From positions 1 through 46,989 of the forward strand of contig JAJXYD010000043.1 in the NCBI GenBank assembly GCA_021780695.1: a DNA stretch of 46,989 bases, read 5' to 3'. Positions 26,259 to 34,842 of this stretch are shown here, piece by piece. Source of the stretch: Deltaproteobacteria bacterium (lineage in GTDB: Bacteria; Desulfobacterota; Syntrophobacteria; Syntrophobacterales; Syntrophobacteraceae). The position numbers and the translations under genes were made by a program. The notes beneath the pieces were generated by a model that was not told the origin of the DNA, ran no database searches, and saw only the letters and a list, made by a program, of their open reading frames with translations. How positions within the stretch are numbered: the stretch's first letter is position 1; the number at the start of each line of letters is the position of its first letter.

Positions 26259-29249
26259 TTAGTTTTTCCTGTTCCCTTCCATGCCTTCTTTCCTGCTCGC
26301 AATGAGAGCCAGCCACTTTTGCAGCTCTGCTTTTACCTGCTCCGATTCGGCTGCGTTATAGTTTGGGCCCAGCCAGCGCATCAAAAGGTCGCAGCCCTCC
26401 TGGAGCCTGTTTAAGCGCCGGTCGCAATAGGCAAGAGCCAGAATGCTCTTTTGCCTGGTCGTTTCGTCCGGGTAGAAGGTGAGCGCGCAATAAATGTTGT
26501 AAGCCTCCAGATACTCTCGGGAGGTAAAAAGGTCTTTGGCCGTTTTGAACAGGACCTGGGGGCCCACAATTTTTGCCAGCCACAGTCCCGCCGCGTTTAC
26601 CGCCTCGTTGGGCGGCCATGTAAAAAGCGCCCTTAAAAAAAACCTTTCCCCGTCCTCTTGCCTTCCGGTTGCATAGTTGGCTTGCCCCAGCCAGAAGAGC
26701 GCCTGGGCATACATGCGGCTATCGGGGTTGTCCCGGATGTATCGCTCCAACATCGGGCGCATATCTTCCCACATATTATTTTCGGCCATGATCCTGGCCT
26801 TGTACCCCTCGCAATTATCCAGAATCGTCGAGTGGCCGAACCTGGCCGCGCATGTATCGAATAACCTCAATAGCTCCAAGTCCTCGGGCGATGGCGGACG
26901 GTTTTGTAAGTCCCTCTTGTCTTGGCTCTCCTCAACCGGTGGCAGAAGCGGGACGTTTTGTCGGGACCTTTCGAATCGGGCTGCCAAAAGCCGGTAGAAA
27001 AGTACCGGATCGCGATAATCTCTGTTAAAAACCCCTGCGGCTATAATCACGGCCATGAGCGCAAAGGAAAAGATTATCCTTGTGTTTTTTGCCGCAACTG
27101 TTTTGGAAAACGGGGCATCGTTTGAAGATTTATCTGTTGGCATGGGAGGGCGCGGCGGGCGCTTGGCTCGGTATGCGAGCGTCGCCCCAAGAATAAGGAG
27201 AGTGAGAAAAAAAAGCATCTTGCCCAAAAGATAGATACCGCTTTGGGTCTCGAAGGTAAGCACCACGTGGCAAGTTTTGGGAATGAGCAGCATGAAGGCC
27301 GGAGAGGCCGGGTAGAGTTCTCCCTGCCCCCTGGTTATATGCCAGTCCGGATGGTAGGAGACCTTTATCCAGAGCGGAAAACCCGGTTTTGAGGTCTCGA
27401 TTGCAATAGTGTCGCGGCGAAGGGAGGCTTTGGCCGTTACGGCGGCGCTACCCGCAATGGGGATGGCGGGGATTTGTTCGGGGTGTCCCTGGTAGGGGCT
27501 TAGTTTTTTCCAAAAAACCCCGGGTGAATTTCCGGATGCTACTACTAGCGGTACTCTAAGAGAGGACTTCCGAAACCATTCGAACTGGATCTTTTTCCAG
27601 TTCCGGGGCGATATCCTCAAGGGCTTGAACCTTAGCGGTTCAACGTAGGAACCCGAACAACCCCGGATACGGAAAATCGCGTAGGGCGCAAATGTTTTTA
27701 AAAGTTCATAGTCGGGCGATAAGCTGAGGGCAGCGGTCATGTCGGCCGAAACCGTTACGACCCGGCTGACGTTAAAGAGGCGCATCCTTTTAGCTGCGCC
27801 CCTCGGGTCGGGCCGCGAAGAATAGTATTGTTCCAGCGGGCATGAAGGATTTGGGGAGATCTCGGATTGCAGGTAGTAGACGAAAGGAGCGTTTAGGGCG
27901 GACTGCATGTATAGCCCTGCAAGGGTCGATCTTCCCGAAAAAAAAGGGAGAAGCTCGAAGGCTCTGATCGTGCCGGCCCCATTGTTTATGGCGCTATGTT
28001 CGGCTGCTGCCCTCGGGCTGTTTTCATCGCCTTTGAGATAATCGTTTACCTGGAGGTACGAGTTCCAGAGGGGCTTGGTTTCCATCCCTGAGTAATTCCA
28101 GTGGATCCATTTGCTAACCACCGGAGCGCTGGTAAGGCCGAGGACAACGGCGGCCGCGCAGACCCCGCCGAACCACAGGCCGGGTTTTGGCAAACGCGTG
28201 AGGAGCCTTTCCCAGCCCACGGCCCCAAGGAGCACGATCGCAATCTGGGCCAGGGGAAGGAACCGGGCGTCGACAAGCCCGAAGGCAGCCGCAAGGCTAA
28301 AACCAACCAGCGCCGTACAAAACTGCCAGAATAGATATAACTCCGCGGAATCGATGGATTCTTTTAAGATCCTGGCTACCTTCCAGCCGGTCCTCGATCG
28401 TCCGGGGGCGGGAATAAAAAGGAGCATCAAAGCTCCCGCGATGGACGGCCAGAGAAGAGGCGGGGCGATTTCTTCCCAACTGTGAAAATACCAGGAAAAA
28501 GTGTAGGCGGTGGTCCAGGGCAGCCGCCAAAGCATTGGAAACAGCCAGAAAGCTGTAAGCCCGGCCGCCGCCGCATGGAGACCGAGCAGATATTTTAGCT
28601 TCCCTCCGCGTGCGAGAAAATAGGAGGAGCCCATTGCCGCCTGAATCGGGGGATAGCCGCTGCAAAGGGCCATCGATGCCTCGATGATCGAACAGGAAAG
28701 CCAGGACTTGCCTTGGGAGATGTCCGAGTAGAGTTTTCCCGTAAAGACGAGGTATAAAATAAAAGATATTCCATAGGCGAATTCACCGGCGAGCGTGCTG
28801 CAGATGTTTGCCCCCCACATGGAGTTGTTTGTGGTAAGCAAAAAAAGAGAAGACAGTAAGGCCCCTATGCCCGGAGCGCTCCCGCTGTAGCCAAGACGGC
28901 GAAGGCAAAAATAGACGGCTGCCGGTAGAGGGAAAATCGCCAGAAGGGTAACCAGCCTGAAAGCGATTTCAAGCGGGCATGCCTTGGCGATAAGCGCCAT
29001 TAGCTCGAAGGGAAGCGGGAAATAGTTTAAAAAGAGCGGAAAGCCTCCAAAAGCCCCGTTTTCCCATCTCACCGGGGAAAAAAGGGAACAATGGCCTTTG
29101 CTCATCGCTATCGCGGACAAAAAATGAATCGGAGTGTCGCCGCCTGCGGTAAGACTGGATTTGAAAATCAGATGGGCGGGGAAAAAATAGAGCAGCAGGG
29201 CTTCGGATGCCAGAAACAACGCGATGGAAGGGCCGATTCGTCTTAGCAT
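26259..29249 (-). CDS. Polytopic membrane protein (GT-C/PTPS-related type) with C-terminal TPR-like repeats
   Basis: A 996-residue protein. The first roughly 370 residues hold about ten membrane helices. The first loop reads GGDTPIHFLSAIAM and the second WENGAFGGFPLFLNYFPLPF, a pattern seen in the 6-pyruvoyl-tetrahydropterin-synthase-related (PF10131-like) and YfhO-like membrane families, thought to be GT-C-fold glycosyltransferases using lipid-linked sugars. A soluble beta-rich region (about 430-670) follows, then two more membrane helices (about 675-695 and 723-742). The tail (783-996) has TPR-like helices, for example RMYAQALFWLGQANYATGRQ. It begins 11 bases after the stop of the MBL-fold hydrolase gene, so the two form an operon. 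The substrate is unknown; the family assignment is tentative. Confidence 0.7.
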   Translation of the reverse strand: MLRRIGPSIALFLASEALLLYFFPAHLIFKSSLTAGGDTPIHFLSAIAMSKGHCSLFSPVRWENGAFGGFPLFLNYFPLPFELMALIAKACPLEIAFRLVTLLAIFPLPAAVYFCLRRLGYSGSAPGIGALLSSLFLLTTNNSMWGANICSTLAGEFAYGISFILYLVFTGKLYSDISQGKSWLSCSIIEASMALCSGYPPIQAAMGSSYFLARGGKLKYLLGLHAAAAGLTAFWLFPMLWRLPWTTAYTFSWYFHSWEEIAPPLLWPSIAGALMLLFIPAPGRSRTGWKVARILKESIDSAELYLFWQFCTALVGFSLAAAFGLVDARFLPLAQIAIVLLGAVGWERLLTRLPKPGLWFGGVCAAAVVLGLTSAPVVSKWIHWNYSGMETKPLWNSYLQVNDYLKGDENSPRAAAEHSAINNGAGTIRAFELLPFFSGRSTLAGLYMQSALNAPFVYYLQSEISPNPSCPLEQYYSSRPDPRGAAKRMRLFNVSRVVTVSADMTAALSLSPDYELLKTFAPYAIFRIRGCSGSYVEPLRFKPLRISPRNWKKIQFEWFRKSSLRVPLVVASGNSPGVFWKKLSPYQGHPEQIPAIPIAGSAAVTAKASLRRDTIAIETSKPGFPLWIKVSYHPDWHITRGQGELYPASPAFMLLIPKTCHVVLTFETQSGIYLLGKMLFFLTLLILGATLAYRAKRPPRPPMPTDKSSNDAPFSKTVAAKNTRIIFSFALMAVIIAAGVFNRDYRDPVLFYRLLAARFERSRQNVPLLPPVEESQDKRDLQNRPPSPEDLELLRLFDTCAARFGHSTILDNCEGYKARIMAENNMWEDMRPMLERYIRDNPDSRMYAQALFWLGQANYATGRQEDGERFFLRALFTWPPNEAVNAAGLWLAKIVGPQVLFKTAKDLFTSREYLEAYNIYCALTFYPDETTRQKSILALAYCDRRLNRLQEGCDLLMRWLGPNYNAAESEQVKAELQKWLALIASRKEGMEGNRKN

Positions 29250-29260
29250 GGTCGATCGCC

Positions 29261-30031
29261 CTACGGAACGGTAAAGGATTTGCCATCCTCGAGCAGTTCC
29301 AGGCTTACATGAGGGATGCGCGCGAGTTCCGCCTCGATTTTGTCCCTGAACGGCGCTTTCAGATGCGAAATATAGATCTTGTCAGGTATGCTCGGCATCT
29401 TTTGAAGCTCGCCTTCCAGAAGCGAAGGGCAAAGATGACCCGTGGCCAATGCGTGACTAACCATATCGTTTGGAAAGGAAACCTCCACGATCAGTGCTTT
29501 TACGTCGTGGCCGCGCATCTTTTCCCAAATCCTCTCCGTCGGGCCGGTATCGCCGGTATAGAGCAAACAAGACCCGGAAGCATGTTCCACAAGGTAGCCG
29601 TAAGCCGGGACGGTGTGATTTACCTTGCTGGCAATGATTTTGTATTCCCCGATTACCTCCGGCCTTCGGGGCGAAATTGTCCTGTAGCTGAGTACCGGAT
29701 TGCGGGGGTCCGGAATCAGTGTGAAATCAGGCCAGATTCTGTTGTTGAAAATATGCTTGCGAATGTCGGCGATTACCTCTTTGCCGCTTAAAATCTGGAG
29801 ATTGCAGGTAGGATTCATGGCGATGAGGTTGTCTAGAAGGAAAGGAATGCCTTTAAAATGGTCCAGGTGTGCGTGAGTAAGCAACACGTGGGTAATACTG
29901 CATCGGGCGATCCTGTCGAGAGCAAAGCCGAGGGTTCCCGCATCGAGCAAAAGGCAGTCGTCTACGAGAAATGCGGGAGCATTTTGTCCGGGAGCCTCCG
30001 AACCTGCGGAACCAAGAATTCTGATTTCCAT
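29261..30031 (-). CDS. MBL-fold hydrolase, class II cAMP phosphodiesterase-like
   Basis: A 256-residue metallo-beta-lactamase-fold enzyme. The metal motif THAHLDH is at residues 52-58, followed by FKGIPFLLDN, as in class II 3',5'-cyclic-nucleotide phosphodiesterases (yeast PDE1 / bacterial CpdP type). Further ligands lie in KVNHTVPAYGYL, LLYTGDTGPT and the C-terminal KIYISHLKA. The N-terminus MEIRILGSAGSEAPGQNAPA is also typical. It likely hydrolyses cAMP or a related cyclic nucleotide; RNase Z-like or other esterase activity is the alternative. It is the first gene of a two-gene unit with the GT-C-like membrane protein, 11 bases apart, and faces a long palindrome-rich intergenic region. Confidence 0.85.
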   Translation of the reverse strand: MEIRILGSAGSEAPGQNAPAFLVDDCLLLDAGTLGFALDRIARCSITHVLLTHAHLDHFKGIPFLLDNLIAMNPTCNLQILSGKEVIADIRKHIFNNRIWPDFTLIPDPRNPVLSYRTISPRRPEVIGEYKIIASKVNHTVPAYGYLVEHASGSCLLYTGDTGPTERIWEKMRGHDVKALIVEVSFPNDMVSHALATGHLCPSLLEGELQKMPSIPDKIYISHLKAPFRDKIEAELARIPHVSLELLEDGKSFTVP

Positions 30032-30252
30032 ATGGACCTTATAATCAACCGGTTAACGAATGCGAATGCTGTTTGAAAGACCCTGATTTTAAAGGTTCTA
30101 TCAAATATTACAACCCACAAATAGCACACGGAAGTTTTGTCGCGCCTGACCAAGGCAGGTAAATCAACCTCCGAGCGGGATTGGCTCGGACTTTTCAATC
30201 GGTCTGCCCTCTTTGGGATTTGAGTGCTCAAAGGTTTCCATCCCATCGAAAC

Positions 30253-30266
30253 TGTCTCATGAGACA
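30253..30266. repeat. Perfect 14-bp palindrome TGTCTCATGAGACA
   Basis: This exact inverted repeat has the size of a dimeric repressor operator. The half-site TGTCTC recurs in direct orientation at 30270-30275 and 30371-30376. It is about 220 bases upstream of the MBL hydrolase and about 260 upstream of the small helical protein. No cognate regulator is visible. Confidence 0.55.
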
Positions 30267-30336
30267 TAACTGTCTCGCTCCCCTGTGATACATCCCCTTT
30301 GCCGCCAGACGGCCAGGTATCTGACTGGAGCGCCCG

Positions 30337-30354
30337 ACCCATGGGCCCATGGGT
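30337..30354. repeat. Perfect 18-bp palindrome ACCCATGGGCCCATGGGT
   Basis: The sequence is a nested palindrome: CCCATGGG occurs twice, overlapping in the centre, giving an exact 18-bp inverted repeat. It lies in the same non-coding region as the TGTCTC palindrome. Function unknown. Confidence 0.55.
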
Positions 30355-30526
30355 TTAACTGTATCGCAAGTGTCTCACCCGCGGTTTTGCCCGGGATCGT
30401 GGGCTCTAAAATCCAATTGAGCCCAAGGGCCGCCGGGCTTGGCTTTGCGCCAAAGACGCCAGTCGGATGTTGCATTGGCATACTAAATGCCTATCTAAAA
30501 AAACAACGGCCTTTTGAGGGATGCGG

Positions 30527-30751
30527 ATGAACAAAAACAACCAGATCTTACTCGAAGTATTGCAACTGAGCGAAAAGATGGCCGAACTCGCCGATCTTGG
30601 CGATCAGGCCAGACAGGACGTAGGGTGTGGGGTTCTCTTCGGACAGTTGAGAGATTCGGCATTTAAGATTAGAAAACTCGCCCGCCAGGAGATGGAAGCT
30701 CACGGAAGGCGAGGGACTGCGACCCGGGGAAAGCAAAGTTCCAAAGGCTGA
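30527..30751 (+). CDS. Small helical hypothetical protein
   Basis: A 74-residue protein with no signal or membrane segment: MNKNNQILLEVLQLSEKMAE, then ADLGDQARQDVGCGVLFGQL, then RDSAFKIRKLARQEME, and a basic tail. It looks like two amphipathic helices linked by a DVGCGVLFG turn, and codon use matches the neighbours. I chose ATG 30527 because GAGGG lies six bases upstream; ATG 30521 in the same frame is too close to that site. It precedes rubrerythrin by 73 bases. No function is recognised. Confidence 0.6.
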   Translation: MNKNNQILLEVLQLSEKMAELADLGDQARQDVGCGVLFGQLRDSAFKIRKLARQEMEAHGRRGTATRGKQSSKG

Positions 30752-30824
30752 AGGTGGTTTTTAACCAGGAATTGTATCGCTTATTATTAAAAAAATTCTA
30801 CATTCATCCTCTAAGGAGAAACAA

Positions 30825-31334
30825 ATGCATTTAAATCAGAACATGGATACGATGAAAAATTTACTGGAGGCTTTCGCGGGGGAATCCCAGGCAAATCGCA
30901 AATATCTCGCCTTTGCCCAAACCGCCGATAAGGAAGGCTACTCACAGGCGGCCAAACTCTTTCGCGCGGCGGCCCAGGCCGAAACCGTCCATGCTCTGGC
31001 ACACCTGAGGGCCATGGGAACAGTTGGGTCCACAAGAGAAAACCTCAAGGCGGCAATCGAGGGCGAGACCCATGAATTTACCCGCATGTATCCCGCGATG
31101 ATAGAAAGAGCTAAAGCCGAAGGTCAGGATGCGGCCCTCAGAAGCTTCTCTTACGCCAACTCGGTTGAGGTTCAGCACGCTTCTCTCTATCAGAGGGCCC
31201 TCGAAAACCTCGACAGTCTCCCGGAAACCGACTACTACGTTTGCTCGGTTTGTGGGTACACCTGTGCGGATCAGCCGCCTGACGTTTGTCCTGTTTGCAG
31301 GTCCGTCGCCAAGGTTTTTACAAAGATAGACTAA
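30825..31334 (+). CDS. rbr: Rubrerythrin
   Basis: A di-iron peroxidase of anaerobes that reduces hydrogen peroxide with electrons from rubredoxin or NADH. It has 169 residues, a compact form. Four-helix-bundle ligands include E20, the AETVHA motif at 52-57, ETHEF at 81-85 and SVEVQH at 113-118. The C-terminal rubredoxin-like FeS4 site uses C140, C143, C155 and C158 (CSVCG and CPVCR). AAGGAG lies just before the ATG, downstream of an AT-rich leader. It is directly upstream of cydAB, giving a small oxygen-defence group, though 170 bases separate it from cydA. Confidence 0.96.
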   Translation: MHLNQNMDTMKNLLEAFAGESQANRKYLAFAQTADKEGYSQAAKLFRAAAQAETVHALAHLRAMGTVGSTRENLKAAIEGETHEFTRMYPAMIERAKAEGQDAALRSFSYANSVEVQHASLYQRALENLDSLPETDYYVCSVCGYTCADQPPDVCPVCRSVAKVFTKID

Positions 31335-31504
31335 GGATTGAAAAGTCCAAAAAGCTCGGCTCGAAGCGATCGCTACGGCTTTTGGTTCCTGATCCCTTAG
31401 AGTATAGTCAAGGCTCCTCTTGAAAGAAACCTGATCGTTTCGAGTTGCCGCCCCCGGCGCGAGTGGCGCGCCGGGGGGATTTAAACACCAAAAAGGAGGT
31501 TTAC

Positions 31505-32851
31505 ATGGATGTCCTGATGCTATCCAGACTCCAGTTCGCCGCGGCGACATTTTTCCACTTTCTCTTTGTGCCGCTTACTCTGGGGCTCTCCGTGCTGCTA
31601 GCCCTCATGGAGACCGCCTATGTTAGGACTGGTAACGAGGAATACAGAAGGATGGCCCGCTTTTGGGGCAAGATTTTCCTCATTAATTTTGCCATCGGTA
31701 TCGTTACGGGCATAACTCTCGAATTCCAGTTCGGAACGAACTGGTCTCGCTATTCGGAATATGTGGGAGATATCTTCGGTTCCCTTCTGGCCATTGAAGC
31801 AACCGTTGCCTTTTTCCTGGAGTCAACCTTCGTTGCCGTATGGGCCCTGGGTTGGAACAGGCTCTCGGCCAAAGCCCACGCCGTAACGATCTGGCTTGTG
31901 GCGATCGCTTCCAACGTTTCGGCCATCTGGATTCTTATAGCCAACGCCTGGATGCAAAACCCGGTGGGCTACGTCATAAAGCATGGCCGGGCCGAACTCT
32001 ACAGCTTCAAGGCCGTAATCACCCAGCCCTTTGCCTGGAACATGATCGTTCATACCGTTTCGGGCGCCTATATCCTCGCCGCCTTTTTCATTATGGGCGT
32101 AAGTAGTTGGCACCTGCTCAAGAAACAAAACATTTCTTTTTTTAAAAGCTCTTTTCGCATCGCTGTGACCTTTGCTCTTATCTTTTCGATCGTTGAAATC
32201 GTTCAGGGCGATATGCACGCGGCCGAGGTCGCCAAGTATCAGCCGGCAAAACTGGCGGCCATGGAATCGCTTTGGAATACCACAAAATCGGCTCCCGAAT
32301 ATTTGTTGGCCATCCCGGAGCCGGCCCGTGAACGAAACAGCCTTGAAATCGGAGCCATTCCGGGTTTGCTCAGCTTTCTCGCCTATCACCACAGCGATGC
32401 CGTGGTAAAGGGGCTGAAGGCGTTCCCGCGCTCCGAGAGGCCCCCTGTCGTTTTGCCCTACTTTTCCTTCCATCTCATGGTGGCCCTGGGGTTCTTTTTC
32501 CTTCTTTTGACGATTGTTGGATTTGTAAAACGCAACTCCATAGAAAGGAGCCCCGCGCTTTTAAAGATGTTTCTTATTTCCCTGCCCTTGCCCTACCTGG
32601 CCTGCGAGTGCGGTTGGATGCTGGCTGAAGTCGGCAGGCAACCCTGGGTCGTCTACGGCATCATGAAGACCTCTCAGGCCGTTTCTCCCATTGCGGCCTC
32701 CCAGGTCGCAATCTCTCTTACGGCCTTTGTGCTCGTTTATGCTTTCCTTGGGGCCGTGGCTTTCTACCTGATGTGGGATCATGCGCGCAAAGGGCCCGGG
32801 GATGAAACGGCCCTGCCGGGACCCGACGATGAGGAGGTGGGCTATGCTTAA
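31505..32851 (+). CDS. cydA: Cytochrome bd ubiquinol oxidase subunit I
   Basis: The heme-bearing subunit of the bd-type terminal oxidase, which reduces oxygen to water using quinol. It has 448 residues and about nine membrane helices. The N-terminal heme ligand His lies in ATFFHFLFVPLTLGLS; the acidic residues in GITLEFQFGTNW and the GRQPWVVYG motif are present. The Q-loop region (around PPVVLPYFSFHLM) is short, placing it with the short-Q-loop type rather than the E. coli CydA type. ATG 31505 has a strong AAGGAGG site seven bases upstream; an earlier in-frame start at 31445 would add a hydrophilic leader. Its stop overlaps the cydB start by eight bases. Confidence 0.96.
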   Translation: MDVLMLSRLQFAAATFFHFLFVPLTLGLSVLLALMETAYVRTGNEEYRRMARFWGKIFLINFAIGIVTGITLEFQFGTNWSRYSEYVGDIFGSLLAIEATVAFFLESTFVAVWALGWNRLSAKAHAVTIWLVAIASNVSAIWILIANAWMQNPVGYVIKHGRAELYSFKAVITQPFAWNMIVHTVSGAYILAAFFIMGVSSWHLLKKQNISFFKSSFRIAVTFALIFSIVEIVQGDMHAAEVAKYQPAKLAAMESLWNTTKSAPEYLLAIPEPARERNSLEIGAIPGLLSFLAYHHSDAVVKGLKAFPRSERPPVVLPYFSFHLMVALGFFFLLLTIVGFVKRNSIERSPALLKMFLISLPLPYLACECGWMLAEVGRQPWVVYGIMKTSQAVSPIAASQVAISLTAFVLVYAFLGAVAFYLMWDHARKGPGDETALPGPDDEEVGYA

Positions 32852-33872
32852 TACAATCTGGTTCGCACTGTGGGGAATTCTTTGGGCGATCTACTTCGTT
32901 CTCGACGGCTTCGATCTTGGCATTGGAACGCTCGCCCCCTTCCTGGCCAAAGACGAAAAAGACAAGCGCGCCCTCTTTAACAGCATGGGGCCGTACTGGG
33001 ACGGAAACGAGGTGTGGCTGATTACCGCCGGCGGGGTGACCTTCGCCGCATTTCCCAAAACGTACGCAGTGATGTTTAGCAGTCTCTATTCCGCCCTGCT
33101 TCTGATTCTTTTTTGCCTTATCTTTCGCGGGGTGGCAATGGAGTACAGGTTTAAATTTTCTTCTCCCGGGTGGAGAAAATTCTGGGACGCGATGCTCTGG
33201 ATAGGCACCTTCGGGCCGGCCTTGCTTTTCGGCGTGGCCTTTGCCAACCTTTTTCGCGGTATCCTGATCGATAAGGCCGGGGTATATCACGGAACCCTTC
33301 TGTCGCTTCTAAACCCCTACGGGCTTATGGGCGGAGTTCTCTTTACGCTCATTTTTGCCGTCCACGGAGCTCTCTGGCTCGCGGTAAAAGCGGAAAACGA
33401 CTTCGCGAAGAGGGCTGGAATGCTCGCGCGAAAACTCTGGTTCGCCCTCGCTGCGGTAACGGTGATCTTTCTGGGCTTAACCTACACTTCCACCCACCTC
33501 TACGATAATTACCTGAGATCGCCTTTCCTGGCTCTGATTCCGTTGGCCGCCGTCTGCGCCCTGATTGCGGTAATGGTTTTCGCAAAACAGTCCCAGTGGC
33601 TCAAGGCCTGGTTTTCTTCAGCGCTCTTTATCGCCTCGGTGACACTTTTCGGGGTCTTTGGGATGTATCCGAATCTGCTCATATCAAGTATTGACCCGGC
33701 CTTCAGCCTGACGGCCTTTAACTCCTCGTCCAGTCCCCTGACTTTGGAGATCATGCTTGGGGTGGCCCTGGTATTCGTTCCGATCATAATCGCTTACCAG
33801 GCATGGGCCTACAGATTTTTTGCCACCTCCCATAGCGTCGGCCGGGCCGGAGCGGCGGTGAAAAAAGCATAG
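32844..33872 (+). CDS. cydB: Cytochrome bd ubiquinol oxidase subunit II
   Basis: The second subunit of the bd oxidase, 342 residues with eight or nine membrane helices. It begins MLNTIWFALWGILWAIYFVL and contains LDGFDLGIGTLAPFLAKDE and the GPYWDGNEVWLITAGG signature. ATG 32844 overlaps the end of cydA (ATGCTTAA) and has GAGGAGGTGGGCT upstream, so translation is coupled. No cydX-like small gene follows. A strong GC-rich hairpin at 33901-33923 lies 28 bases after the stop. Confidence 0.96.
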   Translation: MLNTIWFALWGILWAIYFVLDGFDLGIGTLAPFLAKDEKDKRALFNSMGPYWDGNEVWLITAGGVTFAAFPKTYAVMFSSLYSALLLILFCLIFRGVAMEYRFKFSSPGWRKFWDAMLWIGTFGPALLFGVAFANLFRGILIDKAGVYHGTLLSLLNPYGLMGGVLFTLIFAVHGALWLAVKAENDFAKRAGMLARKLWFALAAVTVIFLGLTYTSTHLYDNYLRSPFLALIPLAAVCALIAVMVFAKQSQWLKAWFSSALFIASVTLFGVFGMYPNLLISSIDPAFSLTAFNSSSSPLTLEIMLGVALVFVPIIIAYQAWAYRFFATSHSVGRAGAAVKKA

Positions 33873-33900
33873 ACAATGTAGCCTTGCGCTAAAAATTACA

Positions 33901-33923
33901 GGCGGCGCCGCTCGGGCGCCGCC
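33901..33923 (+). terminator. Hairpin after cydB
   Basis: A 9-bp perfect GC-rich stem (33901-33909 with 33915-33923) with a 5-base loop, followed by GTTTCCC. The T-tract is short, but the stem is strong and lies just beyond the operon end. It probably ends cydAB transcription. Confidence 0.65.
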
Positions 33924-34041
33924 GTTTCCCGTAAAAGTCCTCGCCCCGCTCGCCTCCACCTGGAACTTTCCGTTTATGTCGGGATGGAAATCAGCTCGTT
34001 TCTGGTATATGTTGCTCTACATAAATGAAAAGTCCTGACGG

Positions 34042-34073
34042 CCGGTGCGCAAAGTCGCACAGGTTCTTGCCGG
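34042..34073 (+). other. Small structured leader upstream of the TsaC gene
   Basis: GTGCG (34045-34049) pairs with CGCAC (34056-34060) around the loop CAAAGT, with an outer CCGG/CCGG pairing (34042-34045 or nearby with 34070-34073). It lies about 30 bases upstream of the threonylcarbamoyl-AMP synthase start. It does not match a riboswitch I can name. Confidence 0.25.
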
Positions 34074-34103
34074 GGCGCGGACAGCAGGGGAGAATGTTCG
34101 GGA

Positions 34104-34760
34104 ATGTTTTCAAAAACCACTCGTTCGCCGGAAATCTTCAGGTTGGGTTCAGCCGGAATCAGCGCGGAAACCGTTAAGCGGGCCGCGGTTATTTTGCGCT
34201 CCGGGGGAGTGGTGATTTATCCCACGGAGACTTTCTACGCCCTGGGGGCCGTTGCCACCCTCGAAGAAGCGGTCTCGAGGATTTTCCAAATCAAGGGCAG
34301 GGACTTTGCTAAAGCTCTGCCCCTCATTGCCGCGGATCTGCCCGCGGTTCTTGACGCGGTTTCAAAGTGGCCCGAGGCCGCAAGGCTTCTCTCCCACCTT
34401 TTCTGGCCTGGTCCGCTTAGCCTGGTAGTCCCTGCTTCCCCCTCGCTTCCCCCGGCCCTGCACGCCGGAACGGGAAAAATCGCCCTGAGAATCTCCTCTC
34501 ACCCCGTGGCTTCTCTTCTGGCAAAGCTCTCAGGAGGGCTCCTCATTTCTACCAGCGCCAATATTTCCGGGGCGCCTGCGCCCCAAAATTGCGCCGGGCT
34601 CGATAAGGGCCTCCTTTCTTGCGTTGACGCCCTGCTCGATGCGGGAGATTTGCCTGGAGGTTTTCCCTCAACTATAGTAGATATCTCGGTTTATCCGGTT
34701 GCAATTCTAAGAGAAGGAAAAATCGCGGCCGAACAGATCCTCGGGGTGTTTGGGAAATGA
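34104..34760 (+). CDS. L-threonylcarbamoyladenylate synthase (TsaC/Sua5 short form)
   Basis: Makes threonylcarbamoyl-AMP from threonine, bicarbonate and ATP for the universal t6A37 tRNA modification. The 218-residue YrdC-domain protein shows VVIYPTETFYALGAVAT, IKGRDFAKALPLI (the KxR-type basic motif), FWPGPLSLVVPAS, and ISTSANISGAPAP. It lacks the C-terminal Sua5 domain. The start ATG 34104 has GGGGAG eleven bases upstream. It is followed 82 bases later by the MurG-like gene on the same strand. Confidence 0.92.
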   Translation: MFSKTTRSPEIFRLGSAGISAETVKRAAVILRSGGVVIYPTETFYALGAVATLEEAVSRIFQIKGRDFAKALPLIAADLPAVLDAVSKWPEAARLLSHLFWPGPLSLVVPASPSLPPALHAGTGKIALRISSHPVASLLAKLSGGLLISTSANISGAPAPQNCAGLDKGLLSCVDALLDAGDLPGGFPSTIVDISVYPVAILREGKIAAEQILGVFGK

Positions 34761-34842
34761 GCCTTGTTTCGCGCCCCGGAGCATGACCGGCGGTCTTTAA
34801 TTTTAGCCCCAATACATTTTTAACATCGAAAAGAATCGACTC

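Larger units (their letters stand above)
30032..30526. other. Non-coding region rich in palindromes
   Basis: A stretch of 495 bases without a supported gene, between the divergent MBL hydrolase and the small helical protein. It holds a 7-bp hairpin (30170-30176 with 30184-30190), a perfect 14-bp palindrome (30253-30266), further TGTCTC copies at 30270 and 30371, a perfect 18-bp palindrome (30337-30354) and a 7-bp stem (30400-30406 with 30419-30425). Open frames across it look like chance. It may be a decayed mobile-element end or a regulatory/small-RNA region; I cannot decide. Confidence 0.55.

Noticed and set aside
30257..30481. Remnant transposase reading frame in the palindrome-rich region
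   Set aside because: The translated frames show no transposase motif; only the palindromes suggest a mobile element, so no pseudogene is called.
34020..34103. GEMM (c-di-GMP-I) riboswitch upstream of the TsaC gene
   Set aside because: Only a CGCAAAG-like loop is present; the GGCAAACC segment, the second helix and the tetraloop receptor are missing.
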